This document shows positions 21,641-30,540 of a stretch of DNA of 37,282 nucleotides, piece after piece (position 1 is the stretch's first letter; each line of letters opens with the position of its first letter). Source of the DNA: a virus; the IMG/VR virus record IMGVR_UViG_3300045912_000186, positions 1 to 37,282 of that record, one strand, 5' to 3'. The notes under the pieces are model-generated. The model made no database searches and was not told where the DNA came from. It worked only from the letters and a program-made list of their open reading frames with translations. The position numbers and the translations under genes were made by a program.

Positions 21641-22114
21641 ATGGGACAACGAGGCCCGGTCCCGATGCCGGACAACGTTCGGCGGATTCGAGGGATGAAA
21701 CCTCTCCGGGATGCTGAGACCGGCGAGAAGGTGAAGCGGCTAGTGCTTCCGCCTGTTGCGCCTAAGCCTCCGGAGGGACTGTCGAGGAAGGCGGCGGCGG
21801 AGTGGCGGCGGGTAGTGCCCGAGCTTGAGCGGGCGGGGGTGGTCGCCGAGATCGACCGGGGGGTGCTGACTGCGTACGTCACGGCGTGGGCGCACATGCA
21901 AGAGGCCGAGGAGATCCTCAAGCGCGAAGGTTTGGTCAGGGATACGAAGGATGGCGCAGCTCGTCACCCGGCGTGGATCGTGTACCGGGAAGCGAACCGG
22001 ACGATGATCGCCGCAGCTCGGGAGCTCTACCTCACGCCGACGAGCCGGCTCCGGTTCCCCGTCCCTCGAGGAGCTGCGGCGGATGACGGTTCCGGCGACG
22101 ATCTGTTCGACTGA
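21641..22114 (+). CDS. terS: Terminase small subunit, P27 family
   Basis: A 157-residue protein. GQRGPVPMPDNVRRIRGMKP at the start and PPVAPKPPEGLSRKAAAEWR, then ERAGVVAEIDRGVLTAYVTA, EEILKREGLV and HPAWIVYREANRTMIAAARE are the standard P27-family segments. The small subunit binds the packaging site and delivers DNA to the large subunit. TAGGAG (21633-21638) lies just before ATG 21641. Codon choice differs from the early genes, with more GCG, CGG and CCT. Its end overlaps the large subunit start by 32 nt. Confidence 0.93.
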   Translation: MGQRGPVPMPDNVRRIRGMKPLRDAETGEKVKRLVLPPVAPKPPEGLSRKAAAEWRRVVPELERAGVVAEIDRGVLTAYVTAWAHMQEAEEILKREGLVRDTKDGAARHPAWIVYREANRTMIAAARELYLTPTSRLRFPVPRGAAADDGSGDDLFD

Positions 22115-23882
22115 GGCCGAGGTCTGGCAGGCGATCGGCGCTCACCTCGTCGAGCTTGTCGAGGCCGGCGAGGTGATCGCGACGGGATGGCTCGAGGGGA
22201 ACGCACCGGCGATCGTGACGCCGGTTCCGGCCGGTCCTGACGTTCACTACTCACGCGCCAGAGTCGAGAAGGTGGTCCGGACCCTCGCTCAGTTCGAGCA
22301 GATCAAGGGGCGGTGGGCTGGCAGGCCGCTCCGGCTCCTCGACTGGCAGTTCTTCTACGAGATCGCACCAGTGTTTGGCCTCGTGCGATGGCACAAGCTC
22401 GACCATCGGGACGACGCCGAGCCGGCCGGCGAGTGGCGACGGATCATCAGGACAGCGTGGTTCGAGAAACCTCGCAAGAACGGGAAGAGCACCGAGTGTT
22501 CCGGCCTCGGGCTCGTCCTGGCGTTCGCCGATGACGAGCCGGGAGCCGAGGTCTACGCCGCTGCGCGTAACAAGGACCAAGCCCGGATCGTGTTCACCCC
22601 GGCTAAGACGATGGCGGAGCGGTGCGGCCCGCTCCGCCGCAAGCTGGGCCCGCGTGGGATCCAGCGGAACCTCCTCGAGAACCCGTCGACGGCCGCTATC
22701 TTCCGGCCCCTCGCATCGGACCTCGGTGGTTCGCTGCACGGACTCAATGTCCACGGAGGAATCATCGACGAGGTTCACGTCCACAAGACCCCCGACACGA
22801 TCGACGCAATCGAGACCGGCACCGGGTCAAGGACGCAGCCTCTCGTCGTGTTCATCACGACGGCCGATGAAGGGGTGACGGGGAGCATCTACGATACGAA
22901 GAGGAGCTACGTCGAGAACCTCGCCGACGGCCACACCGAGGACGAGACGTTCTACGGGGTCGTGTTCGCGGCCTCCGCAGAAGCAATCGAGCTCCGCCCG
23001 TTCGAGACGTCGACCCTCATCGCAGCGAACCCTGGGGTCGGGTACACAGTCGAGCTCGACTACCTCCGCTCGAAAGCCCGGGAGGCGAAGAGCTCGCCGG
23101 CGCAGCTCAACCGGTACCTTCGGCTTCATCTCGGCAAGCGAACCAAGCAGTCGGTCGCGTGGTTCACGATGACACAGTGGGACACCTCGATGGGTGTCAC
23201 ACCGACGGCCGACGAGTGGAAGAAGGCGGTCGCCTACGCCGGGATCGACCTCTCGGCAACGACGGACTTCACCGCCGCGGTGATTATCGCTCCTGACCCG
23301 GCGAACGACGGAGCCGGCTACATCGGTCGCGCTCTGTTTTGGATCCCCGAGCAGCGCGTCGAGGAGCTCGAAAAGCTGACCGGAGTCCCGCTTCGCCGCT
23401 GGGCCGACGAGGGATGGATCCACCTCACCGAGGGGAACGTGGTCGACTACGCGCGGTTCCGGGAGGACCTATCCGCCGAGATCTCCCGGCTCGGTTGTAC
23501 GGTCGCGGAGGTTGGCTACGACCCGTGGAACGCGGCGGAGACCGTGCAAGAGATGCAAACGCAACGACGCAACCCCTACACGATGGTCCCGATCCGGCAG
23601 GGGTACGCGTCGCTGTCCGGGCCCTCCAAAGAGCTCGAGCGGCTCGTGATGGGGTCGACGCCGGAGGTTCCGCTCCTCCGGTTCGGCTGGAACCCGGTTC
23701 TCCGGTGGATGGCCGACTGTGTCGAAGTGATGCAGGACCCGGCCGGGAACATCAAGCCGACCAAACCCGACCGGCGGAAGAGCGCAAAACGGATAGACGG
23801 CATAGCTGCGCTCGTGAACGCGCTCGCCCGCGCGATGCTCCGGGCCCCAAAGAGACGACGCCGCGCCGGTGGCGCAGCGTGA
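22083..23882 (+). CDS. terL: Terminase large subunit
   Basis: A 599-residue DNA-packaging motor of the HK97-like Terminase_1 group. ATPase domain: FEKPRKNGKST with Walker A RKNGKST (131-137), Walker B GGIIDE (225-230) and a coupling FITTADE (258-264). Nuclease domain: YAGIDLSATTDFTAAV with D389 and D395, then the later KRIDGIAALVNALARAM acidic site. It pumps DNA into the prohead at the portal and cuts genome ends. The first ATG (22083) overlaps the small subunit by 32 nt, more than usual here, but GAGGAGCTGCGG just upstream supports it. Confidence 0.96.
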   Translation: MTVPATICSTEAEVWQAIGAHLVELVEAGEVIATGWLEGNAPAIVTPVPAGPDVHYSRARVEKVVRTLAQFEQIKGRWAGRPLRLLDWQFFYEIAPVFGLVRWHKLDHRDDAEPAGEWRRIIRTAWFEKPRKNGKSTECSGLGLVLAFADDEPGAEVYAAARNKDQARIVFTPAKTMAERCGPLRRKLGPRGIQRNLLENPSTAAIFRPLASDLGGSLHGLNVHGGIIDEVHVHKTPDTIDAIETGTGSRTQPLVVFITTADEGVTGSIYDTKRSYVENLADGHTEDETFYGVVFAASAEAIELRPFETSTLIAANPGVGYTVELDYLRSKAREAKSSPAQLNRYLRLHLGKRTKQSVAWFTMTQWDTSMGVTPTADEWKKAVAYAGIDLSATTDFTAAVIIAPDPANDGAGYIGRALFWIPEQRVEELEKLTGVPLRRWADEGWIHLTEGNVVDYARFREDLSAEISRLGCTVAEVGYDPWNAAETVQEMQTQRRNPYTMVPIRQGYASLSGPSKELERLVMGSTPEVPLLRFGWNPVLRWMADCVEVMQDPAGNIKPTKPDRRKSAKRIDGIAALVNALARAMLRAPKRRRRAGGAA

Positions 23883-23895
23883 GGAGAACCCCACG

Positions 23896-25356
23896 ATGAA
23901 CCTCGACGACCCGACCGACGTCATTCGGACCATGTATGCCGAGCTGGTGCGCCGCCGGCGAGTGATCGAAACCGCAACCGCCTACTACGACGGGGACCAC
24001 CGGCTGGCGTTCGCGTCGGAGAAGTTCCTGGAGGCGTTCGGCGGTCTGTTCGGAGCGTTCGCCGACAACTGGTGCGCGCTCGTCGTCGACGCCGTGGAGG
24101 AGCGGCTGCATGTGCAAGGGTTCCGCGTCGGGGAACAGGTGGAGGCCGACACAGCGGCGAAGCGACTGTGGGAGGAGAACGAGCTCGACCTGCAGTCGGC
24201 GATGGGTCACACGGACGGCCTCATCCAGGGAGCGTTCTACGTGACCGCGTGGCAGCGCGGTGACGCCGGTTCCGACGAGGAGAACATCCCCGAGATCACG
24301 GTCGAGAGCGCGACGAGCGCCATCGTGCTCGCTCACCCGAAGATCCGACGTCGCCGGACCGCTGGGCTCCGTGTGTGGACCGACGAGGAAGGGTACGAAC
24401 ACGCCGAGCTCTTCCGACCGGACCGCGTGTACCTCTTCCGGAGCCGGGCGAAAAGAACCGGCGCGATCGTCGACCCGTTCCGTGTCCAGTGGGTCGCCGA
24501 GACCCACGCCGACCTCGCGCCGAAGCTCGACGAGTCGTCGTCAATGCCGAACCCGCTCGGCGTCGTCCCGATGGTCGAGTTCCTCAACCGTCCACGGCTC
24601 ACCCTCTCCCGCCGAGTCGGGTGGGCAGCTCACTCCGAGCTCGCCGCGGTCATCCCGATTCAGGACGCAGCGAACAAGCTCCTCGCCGACATGCTGGTGG
24701 CCTCCGAGTTCGCGGCGTTCCCCCAGCGGTTCGTCACCGGATGGGAGCCGGACGTCGACGAGGAGACCGACGAAGTCATCCCGCCCAAGTTCCGGAGCGG
24801 CCCCGGCAAGACGTGGTGGACAGAGTCCGCCGAGGCCCGGTTTGGTGCGTTCCCGACCGTCTCAATCGACCAGTACGTGAGCGCGATCGAGCTCCTCGTC
24901 CAGCACATCGCCAGCGTGAGCAGCACCCCGCCTCACTACCTTCGAGCCTCCGCCGACAGGCTCTCCGGCGAGAGCCTCAAGAGCGCAGAGACCGGCCTCG
25001 TCGCGAAGGTCCGGCGCAAGCAGCGACACTTCGGGGCAGGTTGGGAAGAAGTGATGCGGATCGCCGGCAAGATCGCCGGGAACGCCGAGCTCGCGAACGC
25101 GCAGCAGATGGAGACGATCTGGAGTGACCCTGAGACTCGCACGGAATCCGAGCACGTCGACGCCGTGATGAAGAAGCAGACGCTCGAGGTTCCTGCCGAG
25201 CAGCTATGGGAGGAGCTCGGCTACAGCCCGGAGCAGATCGCCCGGTTCCCCGCAATGCGCGCCCGGTCGTCGCTCCAGCAAGCCGCGGCGCTCGCCGAGC
25301 TGCGGAACCCTCAGACACCTCGCCCCGACCTACTGCCTAACCCGGCCGAGGTGTGA
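23896..25356 (+). CDS. Portal protein (SPP1 gp6-like)
   Basis: A 486-residue protein when started at ATG 23896, chosen because AGGAG (23882-23886) lies 9 nt upstream; an in-frame GTG at 23869 would overlap the terminase. Features: N-terminal helices and YYDGDHRLAFASEKFLEAFG, then NWCALVVDAVEERLHVQGF, a central region with NPLGVVPMVEFLNRPR and HSELAAVIPIQDAANKLLAD, and SSTPPHYLRASADRLSGESL before the long C-terminal helices. These are hallmarks of the SPP1-type portal family. Twelve copies form the ring through which DNA passes and the tail attaches. Confidence 0.94.
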   Translation: MNLDDPTDVIRTMYAELVRRRRVIETATAYYDGDHRLAFASEKFLEAFGGLFGAFADNWCALVVDAVEERLHVQGFRVGEQVEADTAAKRLWEENELDLQSAMGHTDGLIQGAFYVTAWQRGDAGSDEENIPEITVESATSAIVLAHPKIRRRRTAGLRVWTDEEGYEHAELFRPDRVYLFRSRAKRTGAIVDPFRVQWVAETHADLAPKLDESSSMPNPLGVVPMVEFLNRPRLTLSRRVGWAAHSELAAVIPIQDAANKLLADMLVASEFAAFPQRFVTGWEPDVDEETDEVIPPKFRSGPGKTWWTESAEARFGAFPTVSIDQYVSAIELLVQHIASVSSTPPHYLRASADRLSGESLKSAETGLVAKVRRKQRHFGAGWEEVMRIAGKIAGNAELANAQQMETIWSDPETRTESEHVDAVMKKQTLEVPAEQLWEELGYSPEQIARFPAMRARSSLQQAAALAELRNPQTPRPDLLPNPAEV

Positions 25357-25359
25357 CCG

Positions 25360-27450
25360 GTGGCGGTGGTCGACGACCTCGCCAGGATCCAGCAGGCACA
25401 CCACGCCCAGCTCCTCGCTATCCGTCAGACCGCCGCCGGTCTCGTCGAGGACGCGTGGGACGCGTACGCCGGTCTGGACGCGGTGTCCGCTGCGAGGTTC
25501 TCGGCCGAGGCCGCACGGATCTCGGTTGCAGCACAGCAGCAGACCGCCGCTCTCGCAGCCGGCTACCTCGAAGCGAACGACCTAGTGCTCGGCCACCGGT
25601 CGACGGTCACGCCGACGCTCCCGCCGATCCGCAACGGGATGGACCCGGTGCAGGTGTACGAGCGGAGCATCGTGCAAGCGCGCCGCACCGTCTCCACTAC
25701 CGGCGACGTCGACCAGGCGCTCGCCGCCGGCCGGTCCCGTGCCAGGCAGACCGCACAGACCGACGTCATCCTCGCTAACCGCTCCGCAATCTCCGCCGGA
25801 GCCGACGGCCGCCCGTGGGTCGTCGGCTACCGGCGCGTCCTGACCGGACAGAGCTGCGCCCTCTGCGCCGCCGCATCCACCCAGCGTTACAAGATCGCCG
25901 ACCTACAACCGATTCACGCGTCATGTGACTGTGACGTCGCCGAGATCTACGGGACCGCCGACCCCGGCCGAATCATCAACTCCGATCTGCTGGCCGACCT
26001 CAAGGCGGCGGGAGCCGCCGACAACGTGCCCGACTACTGGAACGGCCGGTACCTCGTCGACGCCGACGGCACAATCTCGCGCGCACGAGTCGAGTACCTC
26101 CGCGACCCCGACACCGGGGCTCGGCTTCTCACCCCGTCGGGTTCCCCGGTTCGTCGAGTGGTGCCCGACGGTCCGGTAGTACCGCAGGTGAGAACACACG
26201 GGGAGCTCGGCAGAGTCCTGACCGACAGTCGTCACGCGTTCACCTCCGCCGACGACATTGCCGACCTCGAGCTTCCCACCGCTCGGCCGGCGGCGACTGT
26301 CGACCAGCTCGACGACGTGGCAAGGACCGCTGCACGCGTCACCTCACAAGTCGACGAGCTAGCGCGCACCCCGGCGAGCATCGCAGAGGAAGCGATCGCC
26401 GACGCTCCTAAACACCGGATCAAGCCGACCGACCCGAAGTCGACCAGTGTGCAACGTGAAGCAGCCCGGCGGAACGTCTCCCCCGAACAAGTAGCTGCCG
26501 AACGCGACGCGAAGAAACTCGCCCGAGCACAAGAACAGCGCGCCGCCCGGGAGGCCCGGAAGTCCTACACCGTCGACTCCCCCGACGTGATCGAAGTCGC
26601 AACGAGGAACGGAGTCACTCCGGACGAGGTGCTAGCCGCGCTCGAACGCATCCCGGCCGTCCGGAAAGAGATCGCCGAGCAGGCCGCCCGCACCCAGGCG
26701 GAAGCGTTCGACATTCTCTACAGCTACAACGACGCGTGGAAGATCCAGCGGCCCCCACCGGCCGGAGCTCGCACACCGCAAGGAACCCGGGTCAGTCGCG
26801 CTAGCTGGGACTGGCTAGAGCAGATCGACGCTCGAGAACGAGCTCGGCTCTCGCGCCGATGGTATGACGACTCCCCGACCTCGGCTCCCGACCTCGTGGC
26901 GGAGGCCATCGGACGAGTGAACCCGCAGTACGCCGGCGACCAGGACAAGGCCATCCGACACTGGCTCGACCTCACACGGCAGTACGAAGCGGCCGGAGCG
27001 ATCCGACGAGGGAAGCTGCCAAGCGATCGTGCCTACTCCGGAGCGATCGACCCTGACCACCTCGTCGCCGACGTCCGCTACTCCGTCCGAGCCGTTCTCG
27101 GCTCCGACGACCTCAACGCCGCCGGCCACATCGCAGCCCGTGACGCCGAGGACCTCGCGCAGGACGCCTACCAGTTCCTCGGCCGGCAATCCACGAACCC
27201 GCAGCATGGACCGTCCCCGTACCGCATGAGCTACCAGTCGTGGGAGGAGGAGGTCCGAGAGCTCGAATACGGCCTCCGCAACTACCCCAGCGAAATGCCC
27301 CCGAACGCCTACGCCCGATACCGGGAGCTGGTCCCCGAGAACATTGACGAGCCCGGCCTCACGTTTGAGGACCTGTACGCTCGCATCGTGACGACCGCAC
27401 GACAGGCCGGAGAGGAGGTCCCCGACTATGCCAGGATCCCGTGGGAGTGA
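25360..27450 (+). CDS. MuF-like minor capsid protein with long C-terminal extension
   Basis: A 696-residue protein, GTG start 3 nt after the portal stop. Residues about 1-200 form the MuF-type minor head protein, with a zinc-like set GQSCALCAAAS (C166, C169), H186 and HASCDCDV (C189, C191). Such proteins lie inside the head at the portal. The remaining about 480 residues exceed the usual size. Residues about 290-430 are helical and charged, and the last 230 (from SYNDAWKIQ) look like a separate alpha-helical domain with RDAEDLAQDAYQFLG and PPNAYARYRELVPENID. Some MuF proteins carry effector domains at this end; I cannot identify one here. Confidence 0.85.
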   Translation: MAVVDDLARIQQAHHAQLLAIRQTAAGLVEDAWDAYAGLDAVSAARFSAEAARISVAAQQQTAALAAGYLEANDLVLGHRSTVTPTLPPIRNGMDPVQVYERSIVQARRTVSTTGDVDQALAAGRSRARQTAQTDVILANRSAISAGADGRPWVVGYRRVLTGQSCALCAAASTQRYKIADLQPIHASCDCDVAEIYGTADPGRIINSDLLADLKAAGAADNVPDYWNGRYLVDADGTISRARVEYLRDPDTGARLLTPSGSPVRRVVPDGPVVPQVRTHGELGRVLTDSRHAFTSADDIADLELPTARPAATVDQLDDVARTAARVTSQVDELARTPASIAEEAIADAPKHRIKPTDPKSTSVQREAARRNVSPEQVAAERDAKKLARAQEQRAAREARKSYTVDSPDVIEVATRNGVTPDEVLAALERIPAVRKEIAEQAARTQAEAFDILYSYNDAWKIQRPPPAGARTPQGTRVSRASWDWLEQIDARERARLSRRWYDDSPTSAPDLVAEAIGRVNPQYAGDQDKAIRHWLDLTRQYEAAGAIRRGKLPSDRAYSGAIDPDHLVADVRYSVRAVLGSDDLNAAGHIAARDAEDLAQDAYQFLGRQSTNPQHGPSPYRMSYQSWEEEVRELEYGLRNYPSEMPPNAYARYRELVPENIDEPGLTFEDLYARIVTTARQAGEEVPDYARIPWE

Positions 27451-27622
27451 CCCGAGAGGAGCCCGGACGGAGCGGCTCGCCGAGTGGCAGACCCGCCGGC
27501 TCGCCGCGCTCCGAGGCCGGCCGGCGCGCGCCGTGAGCTACGACGACGAGCTCCCCGAGGACCTCCTCGCCGACCCCGAGGAGACGCGCCGGATCCTCGA
27601 CCGGCTCCGCTCCGCCGAGTAG
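27428..27622 (+). CDS. Small protein of unknown function in the head module
   Basis: A 64-residue protein whose ATG overlaps the end of the MuF gene by 23 nt in another frame; GGAGAGGAGG (27410-27419) is a strong ribosome site. It is basic in the first half (RTERLAEWQTRRLAALRGRP) and acidic in the second (SYDDELPEDLLADPEETRRI), ending in a short helix. Small proteins between minor capsid protein and scaffold are common. No family is recognised; it could aid scaffold or capsid assembly. Confidence 0.6.
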   Translation: MPGSRGSDPRGARTERLAEWQTRRLAALRGRPARAVSYDDELPEDLLADPEETRRILDRLRSAE

Positions 27623-27708
27623 ATACCAACACGCGGGCCCCGTGCGCGCGTATCCTCTGCCACGAGGGAGCCGACAGGGATCCCCCGAGCACGGAGGACG
27701 TAGCCGAC

Positions 27709-28266
27709 ATGGCGACGGAGACCACGACCAGCGAAGAGACCGAAGATCCCTCGACGAAGGACCCCGACACGGGAGCCGGCGGCAAGGGTCCCGAGGGAGC
27801 CGGAGACGAAGAGCTCACCGCAGAGAACGCGGCGAAGTGGCGCGAGATGGCTCGCAAGCACGAACGGCAGAACGGGAAGCTCCAGGCCGAGCTCGACAGG
27901 ATCAAGGCCGAGAGCATGACCGAGACCGAGAAGGCGATCGAGAAGGCGAAGGCAGAAGCACGCGAGGAAGCTCGCGCTGAGATGCTCGCCGAAATGGTCG
28001 GCCTCGCGGTCGAGACTGCGGCCGGCGAGAAGCTCGCCGACCCTTCGTTCGCTCGACTCCTCACGGAGGATGATCGCGAAGGGTTCGTGACCGACGGCAA
28101 GGTCGACCGCAAGGCGATCGCCGCAGCTCTCGACAATCTGGTCAAGCGATACCCGAACCTCGCGAAGAGCGCGAAAGCGGGATCGCTGCCCGGTGGCGGG
28201 AGGAAGCCCGCGTCCGGGTTCTCGATGAACGACGAGATCCGCCGGCTAGCAGGCCGACGGTCCTAA
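27709..28266 (+). CDS. Scaffolding protein
   Basis: A 185-residue protein directly before the major capsid gene. An acidic disordered start (TETTTSEETEDPSTKDPDTG) leads to a long charged helix (about residues 40-110) rich in Lys, Glu and Ala with KWREMARKHERQNGKLQAEL, typical of phage scaffolds. The C-terminal part has KRYPNLAKSAKAGSLPGGGR and a basic end (EIRRLAGRRS) that likely binds capsid protein. Scaffold guides procapsid assembly and then leaves. The 86-nt gap before it has CGGAGGA (27692-27698) as ribosome site; no clear promoter is seen in the gap. Confidence 0.85.
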   Translation: MATETTTSEETEDPSTKDPDTGAGGKGPEGAGDEELTAENAAKWREMARKHERQNGKLQAELDRIKAESMTETEKAIEKAKAEAREEARAEMLAEMVGLAVETAAGEKLADPSFARLLTEDDREGFVTDGKVDRKAIAAALDNLVKRYPNLAKSAKAGSLPGGGRKPASGFSMNDEIRRLAGRRS

Positions 28267-28287
28267 CCCTCCGAGGAGGAACCCAAG

Positions 28288-29256
28288 ATGCCCACCTACT
28301 CCGACATTGTGGACCGCGGCGACGCGAGCCCCCTCATCCCCGAGGAAGCTTCCCGAGAGATCCTCGGTAGCGCCGCCGAGCAGTCCTCGGTCCTCTCCCT
28401 CGCCCGGCGACTCCCGGACATGGCTCGCAACCAGCGCCGGCTCCCGGTGTGGAGCTCCCTCCCACACGCGTACTTCGTCGACGGGGACACCGGCCTCAAG
28501 CAGACGACCGACGCCCGGTGGCGGAACGTCTACGTGAACGCCGAGGAGCTCGCCGTGATCGTCGTGATCCCGGACAACGTCCTGGACGACGTCGACTACG
28601 ACTTGTGGTCCGAGATGCGGCCCGGCATCGTCGAGGCGTTCGGCCTCGCCGTCGACCAGGCGATCCTCTACGGGATCAACGCGCCGGCCCTCTGGCCCGA
28701 AGGCGTGGTGGAGGTCGCCGAGCAGGCCGGCCACGTCCTCGAGCTGGGCACCAACGGGGACCTGTACGACGACATTCTCGGCGAAGGCGGGATCCTGTCC
28801 TTCGTCGAGGAGGACGGCTACATGGTCTCCGGCCACATCGCGTCGCTCTCCATGCGTGCCAAGATGCGCGGCCTCCGCGACCAGGACGGCCAGCCCGTGT
28901 TCCGCGCCGGCCGGCAGGCAACCGAGGGAGGTCGCTCGACCTACGAGCTCGACGGGGAGCCCGTGCAGTTCCCGAAGAACGGCGCGATCGACCCGACCCG
29001 AAGCCTCCTGATCTCCGGCGACTGGTCGCAGCTCGTCTACGCGATCCGCAAGGACATTACCTACAGCGTCCACACTGACGGGGTCCTCACCGACGCCGAC
29101 GGGAACGTCCTGCTCAACCTCATGCAGCAGGACTCCACGGCGCTCCGGTGTGTGTTCCGGCTCGGCTGGGCGCTCCCGAACCCCGTGAACCGCGTGAACG
29201 AGGACGACGAGACGCGCTACCCGTTCGCCGTGCTCGAGCCCGCCAACGCGTCCTGA
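28288..29256 (+). CDS. Major capsid protein, HK97 fold
   Basis: A 322-residue protein with a strong ribosome site (GAGGAGGAA, 28272-28280). It lacks a long delta domain before the fold, which fits a separate scaffold gene. Recognisable capsid-family parts: EEASREILGSAAEQSSVLSL (N-arm), LPVWSSLPHAYFVDGDTGLK, TDARWRNVYVNAEELAVIVV followed by IPDNVLDD, FGLAVDQAILYG, and the late WSQLVYAIRKDITYSVHTDG. About 300-420 copies would form the icosahedral shell. The five glycosyltransferase genes that follow make it a likely glycosylation target; that is inference. Confidence 0.95.
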   Translation: MPTYSDIVDRGDASPLIPEEASREILGSAAEQSSVLSLARRLPDMARNQRRLPVWSSLPHAYFVDGDTGLKQTTDARWRNVYVNAEELAVIVVIPDNVLDDVDYDLWSEMRPGIVEAFGLAVDQAILYGINAPALWPEGVVEVAEQAGHVLELGTNGDLYDDILGEGGILSFVEEDGYMVSGHIASLSMRAKMRGLRDQDGQPVFRAGRQATEGGRSTYELDGEPVQFPKNGAIDPTRSLLISGDWSQLVYAIRKDITYSVHTDGVLTDADGNVLLNLMQQDSTALRCVFRLGWALPNPVNRVNEDDETRYPFAVLEPANAS

Positions 29257-29260
29257 GCGC

Positions 29261-29938
29261 ATGACGAGCGGGCCGACCGTTCTCCTCGTCCCGGTTCTCC
29301 GCCGGCCGAGGAACGTCGGCCCGCTCGTCCGCTCAGTCGCCGAGAACACCCCGGAGCCTCACCGGCTCCTGTTCATCGCCACCGCCGGCGACTGGGACGA
29401 GATCGCCGCTATCGAAGAGGCCGGCGCAGAATACCTCACGGTGCCGCCAACTCCCCGAGGTGACTACGCCCGGAAGATCAACGCCGGGTACGCCGCAACG
29501 TCAGAGCCGTTCCTCTTCCTCGGAGCCGACGACCTCCGGTTCCACCCCGGATGGCTCTCCGCCGGCCTCGCCCTCTTCGCCGACGACAGGATCGGAGTCG
29601 TCGGAACCCAGGACCTCGCGCCGACCGAACGCGCCAGGACCGGACAGCACGCGACGCACTCGCTTGTCCGGCGAACCTACGTCGACGAGTGCGGCACGAT
29701 CGACCGGCGAGGCCTCGTTCTCCACCCCGGCTACTGGCACGAGTACGTCGACGACGAGCTGATCGCCACAGCCCGAGCTCGTGGCGCGTTCGCGTTCGCC
29801 GAGCACTCCGTCGTCGAGCACCTCCACCCGTCGTGGGGAAAAGCCCCGACCGACGAGCTCTACCAGCAGCAGCGCCGACGCATGAGTCACGGCCGCGCCC
29901 TGTTCGCCCGCCGGCGGAGGCTATGGACGTCGCGGTGA
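29261..29938 (+). CDS. Glycosyltransferase 1 of 5, GT-A type
   Basis: A 225-residue protein starting 4 nt after the capsid stop. GT-A fold features: VLLVPVLRRPRNVGPLVRSV with the N-terminal nucleotide-binding strand, LLFIATAGDWDEI, GDYARKINAGYAATSEPFLF followed by LGADDLRF (GADD at 88-91, the metal and sugar-nucleotide site). A later segment VDDELIATARARGAF provides acidic residues that may act in catalysis. It transfers a sugar from an activated donor. Phage enzymes next to capsid genes are known to glycosylate virion proteins. It overlaps the next gene by 16 nt. Confidence 0.82.
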   Translation: MTSGPTVLLVPVLRRPRNVGPLVRSVAENTPEPHRLLFIATAGDWDEIAAIEEAGAEYLTVPPTPRGDYARKINAGYAATSEPFLFLGADDLRFHPGWLSAGLALFADDRIGVVGTQDLAPTERARTGQHATHSLVRRTYVDECGTIDRRGLVLHPGYWHEYVDDELIATARARGAFAFAEHSVVEHLHPSWGKAPTDELYQQQRRRMSHGRALFARRRRLWTSR

Positions 29939-30540
29939 TCGTCGCGACGTTCGGCGAGCTCCGATGGGCAGAGCTCGCCCATCGTCGAGCGAAAACCTCC
30001 GCCGAGAGGGAGGAGCCGGCCGACCTCGTCGTGTTCCACGGAGGGAGCTCGGTGGCCGAGGCCCGGAACACAGCGGCCGCGATGACCGCCGCCCCGTGGC
30101 TCTGCTTCCTCGACGCCGACGACGAGCTCGAACCCGGCTACCTTCGAGCGATGCGAGCCCTCCGAATGAACCGCGGCCTCCTCGCTCCGGCAGTCCGCGA
30201 GGTCGTCGACGGCATCCCGGGCCCCGCGCGCACCCTCGACGACGATCGCCGCAACATCGACCGCGGATGGAACCCGTGCGTTGTGGGAACGCTCATCCGT
30301 CGGGACACGTTCGAGCGCGCCGGCGGCTTTTGGTCCGAGCGCGCGTGGGAGGACTGGTCCCTCTTCCGGCGAGCCTGGCTCCTCGGCGAGCCCGTGGTCC
30401 ACGTTCCCGACGCTGTCTACCGGGTCCACGTCAACCGCTCGGGCCGGAACGCGACGGTCCGGAACCCGGTCGGCCTTCGCTCCGAGATTCTCCGCAGACA
30501 CGCCGCATGGTTCCGCAGACAGGGAAGGACACTCCGATGA
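29923..30540 (+). CDS. Glycosyltransferase 2 of 5, GT2 family
   Basis: A 205-residue protein, a compact GT2 enzyme. DVAVIVATFG opens the fold. GGSSVAEARNTAAAMTAAPW, then LCFLDADDELEPGYL (DADD at 64-67), is the classic GT2 core that binds metal and nucleotide-sugar. GGFWSERAWEDWSLFRRAWL carries the E-D pair that usually supplies the catalytic base. It lacks membrane helices, so it probably acts in the cytoplasm on a soluble acceptor such as capsid protein. Donor and acceptor cannot be read from sequence. Confidence 0.88.
   Translation: MDVAVIVATFGELRWAELAHRRAKTSAEREEPADLVVFHGGSSVAEARNTAAAMTAAPWLCFLDADDELEPGYLRAMRALRMNRGLLAPAVREVVDGIPGPARTLDDDRRNIDRGWNPCVVGTLIRRDTFERAGGFWSERAWEDWSLFRRAWLLGEPVVHVPDAVYRVHVNRSGRNATVRNPVGLRSEILRRHAAWFRRQGRTLR

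Noticed and set aside
26690-27450. Identified toxin or ADP-ribosyltransferase domain at the end of the MuF-like protein
   Set aside because: I looked for R-S-E, HxxH-type or nuclease motifs and saw no convincing set, so only an unknown domain is reported.
27623-27708. Promoter before the scaffold gene (TATCCT near 27652)
   Set aside because: The hexamer has no -35 partner at 16-18 bp and is not placed like the other unit starts; it could be chance.
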